Positions 62,551 to 64,000 of a stretch of DNA of 64,000 nucleotides are shown one piece after another (position 1 is the first letter of the stretch; every line of letters begins with the position of its first letter). This DNA is from Soonwooa buanensis (GTDB lineage Bacteria > Bacteroidota > Bacteroidia > Flavobacteriales > Weeksellaceae), in NCBI RefSeq assembly GCF_900167905.1, contig NZ_FUYZ01000011.1, forward strand, positions 57,179 through 121,178, read 5' to 3'. Under the pieces are notes generated by a model. It was not told the origin of the DNA. It ran no database searches and worked only from the letters and a program-made list of their open reading frames with translations. Both the position numbers and the translations under genes were made by a program.

Positions 62551-63605
62551 CCATCCACGACTTAAAACATAAAAACCTCCTTCTTTTCGAAGCCATATCT
62601 GGAAGCAAAGCTTTCGGATTGGCGACGGAGAAGTCGGATACGGATATTCGAGGAGTTTATTATTTGCCGAAGGAAGATTTCTTTGGACTGGATTATATGC
62701 CGCAGGTTGCAAACGAAACCAACGATGAAGTTTATTATGAATTGGGAAGATTTGTAGAATTGTTGTTGAAGAATAATCCCAATATTTTGGAAGTTTTGGC
62801 AACGCCCGAAGATTGCATTTTGCACAAACATCCAATTTTTGATAATTTGAAAATCGAAGATTTTCTGTCAAAACTCTGCAAGGAAACTTTTGGAGGTTAT
62901 GCAATGACTCAAATCCAGAAAGCACGAGGCTTGAAAAAGAAAATAGTCAATCCAATGGACGAAAAACGAAAAGATGTTTTGGATTTTTGTACCGTTTTCG
63001 AAAATGCAGATTCTGTTTCTTTAAAAGATTGGCTGAATGAAAAATCATTTATTCAAGAGAATTGCGGTTTAACCAAATTGCCAAGTTCTAAAGGAATGTT
63101 TGCGCTGTTTTATGATTTTGAGGGCGATAAAAACTACCGTGGAATTTTTAAAAACGAAGATTCTAACGAACTTAGCTTGTCTTCGATTCCGAAAAATGAG
63201 AAAGTGGAAGCCTATTTATTTTTCAATCAAGATGCATATTCAATTTACTGCAAAGAGTATAAGGAATATTGGAAATGGGTGAACGAGCGAAATGAAGATC
63301 GTTACGACACCAACCAAAAGCACGGCAAGAATTACGATAGCAAAAACATGATGCACACGATTCGGCTTTTGCAGTCCGCTTTGCAAATTTTGGAAACTGG
63401 AAAAATCAATATTCGGGTAGAAAATCGCGAAGAATTATTATCAATAAAAAACGGTGACAAGGAATATGACGAGCTTTTGAATTACGCCGAAACTTTGATG
63501 AACAAATTAAATTCGGCTTTGGATAGTTCAAGATTGCCAGATTTCCCAAACAAGGAAAAAGTAAATTCTATTTTGGTGAAAATGCGTTCGGAATTGTGCC
63601 GTTAA
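62547..63605 (+). CDS. RlaP-type nucleotidyltransferase (second copy)
   Basis: 352 residues. Polymerase-beta-like core EAISGSKAFGLATEKSDTDIRGVY with Gly19-Ser20 and metal Asp31/Asp33, then a long helical domain, with MMHTIRLLQSALQILETGKI resembling the family's C-terminal block. Belongs to RlaP/COG3541, like the gene at 59606 but with a longer C-terminal part. Coupled by ATGA overlap to the HNH gene. Base composition returns to that of the rtcB region. Substrate unknown. Confidence 0.88.
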   Translation: MTIHDLKHKNLLLFEAISGSKAFGLATEKSDTDIRGVYYLPKEDFFGLDYMPQVANETNDEVYYELGRFVELLLKNNPNILEVLATPEDCILHKHPIFDNLKIEDFLSKLCKETFGGYAMTQIQKARGLKKKIVNPMDEKRKDVLDFCTVFENADSVSLKDWLNEKSFIQENCGLTKLPSSKGMFALFYDFEGDKNYRGIFKNEDSNELSLSSIPKNEKVEAYLFFNQDAYSIYCKEYKEYWKWVNERNEDRYDTNQKHGKNYDSKNMMHTIRLLQSALQILETGKINIRVENREELLSIKNGDKEYDELLNYAETLMNKLNSALDSSRLPDFPNKEKVNSILVKMRSELCR

Positions 63606-63703
63606 ATTAAGAACATAAAGTCAACGTCGGTTCGAGTAGATTTTGAAAAAAGGCAATGTGGTCAAAAATAGTTGGTGTTTTTTCACAAAATATTTTGTAA
63701 TAT

Positions 63704-63813
63704 ACTGAGATTGATTGGAAGAGGAAATGAGCTCTGCTGAGGAGCAACTTATTAGCAATACAATCAATGCTGTAAACAATAGTTTAGAAGGGTGGCTTTT
63801 GCCATCCTTCTTT
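63704..63813 (+). ncRNA. Candidate structured RNA downstream of the RNA-repair operon
   Basis: No ORF. Perfect closing stem ATTGATTG (63710-63717)/CAATCAAT (63761-63768), inner GCTC (63731-63734)/GAGC (63742-63745), a small hairpin TAAAC-AATA-GTTTA (63773-63786), then a terminator-like stem AGAAGGGTGGC-TTTT-GCCATCCTTCT (63786-63811). A -7-like TATTTTG at 63691 and TTG at 63672 lie just upstream. Could be an RNA of the repair system, an independent small RNA or an end structure of the transposon. Confidence 0.5.
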
Positions 63814-63866
63814 GTAAATTATTGGAACAGCTTTATGGCTAAAAAAAACCTTAACTACCTAATGTA

Positions 63867-64000
63867 TTATTGTTTTTGATTTTTGTAAAAAAGATACCAT
63901 TGGATAAATTGCTTTCTTCTACTTTTGGTAAGACCTCTATGAATATTGAGATTGCCTTTTAAGTGACCAAAAAAGGACTCTATACCATTTGTTGTTTTTG
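63867..64000 (-). mobile_element. 3' end of a DDE-type transposase gene (partial at window edge)
   Basis: Reading the minus strand from the right edge gives an open frame through NGIESFFGHLKGNLNIHRGL, TKSRRKQFIQ and WYLFYKNQKQ to a TAA at 63867-63869. This is the C-terminal catalytic-Glu region (IESFFGHLK) of a DDE transposase. The IS family cannot be fixed from 44 residues; the rest lies beyond the window. It marks an insertion point next to the repair operon and the candidate RNA. Confidence 0.75.

Overview
The window is a low-GC chromosomal segment from a member of the Bacteroidota, most likely the Flavobacteriia near Chryseobacterium, Kaistella or Epilithonimonas. The reasons are many secreted proteins and lipoproteins with short Bacteroidota-type signals, promoters of the TTTG / TAnnTTTG type in front of tRNA and protein genes, an own subclass B1 metallo-beta-lactamase, a PafA-type alkaline phosphatase, an OMP_b-brl_3 outer-membrane barrel, and the holA/HSDR_N pair. 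This placement is inference from gene content; no rRNA is present.

Layout. 1-6153: phosphorelay cluster (CHASE3/GAF hybrid kinase with three receiver domains, two lone receivers, CheR and CheB without flagellar genes), cut by palindromic intergenic repeats. 6163-19411: accessory region of secreted proteins and small enzymes (lactonase-fold propeller, YfiT-like transferase, B1 metallo-beta-lactamase, SMR exporter, VOC, DUF2200, DyP peroxidase, S24-type repressor, alpha/beta hydrolase, RidA). 19554-25263: FMN reductase, a candidate structured RNA, purM-purN-purH, a GNAT protein and an e(P4)-type phosphatase. 25338-32476: small membrane proteins, glutathione peroxidase, an Nramp transporter behind a 26-bp perfect palindrome, aminopeptidase P, QueA. 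32913-35429: an SDR, then a tRNA-mimicking Y-RNA-like gene and its TROVE (Ro60/Rsr) protein. 35482-40687: TfoX-like and ankyrin proteins, then a compact six-gene operon (TerB-like, coiled-coil membrane protein, vWA-like lipoprotein, lipoprotein, DUF6804-like protein, frameshifted nuclease). 40842-55506: pnp, outer-membrane barrel, pafA, an LEA-like lipoprotein, two tandem tRNA-Ser(UGA) genes, crcB-trxB, holA, an HSDR_N protein, and an AsmA-like protein. 55605-64000: WYL regulator, HopJ and cold-shock genes, then an RNA-repair operon (rtcB, RlaP-type nucleotidyltransferase, ATPase fragment, HNH endonuclease, second RlaP-type nucleotidyltransferase), a further candidate RNA and the 3' end of a transposase gene.

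The most interesting signal is that two loci 24 kb apart, the Y-RNA/TROVE locus and the rtcB operon, carry nearly the same promoter: TACGCAA-N5-TTGCGCA, then 10 bases, then TACTTTGCATCATCAAA, at identical spacing (33762-33807 and 57902-57947). This suggests one regulon joining RNA quality control (Ro plus Y RNA) with RNA ligation (RtcB) and RlaP-type nucleotidyl transfer. A WYL-domain regulator 1.3 kb from the rtcB promoter is a plausible but unproven controller. Inside the repair operon sits an AT-rich ATPase/HNH pair resembling Septu-type anti-phage modules, whose ATPase has lost its Walker A half.
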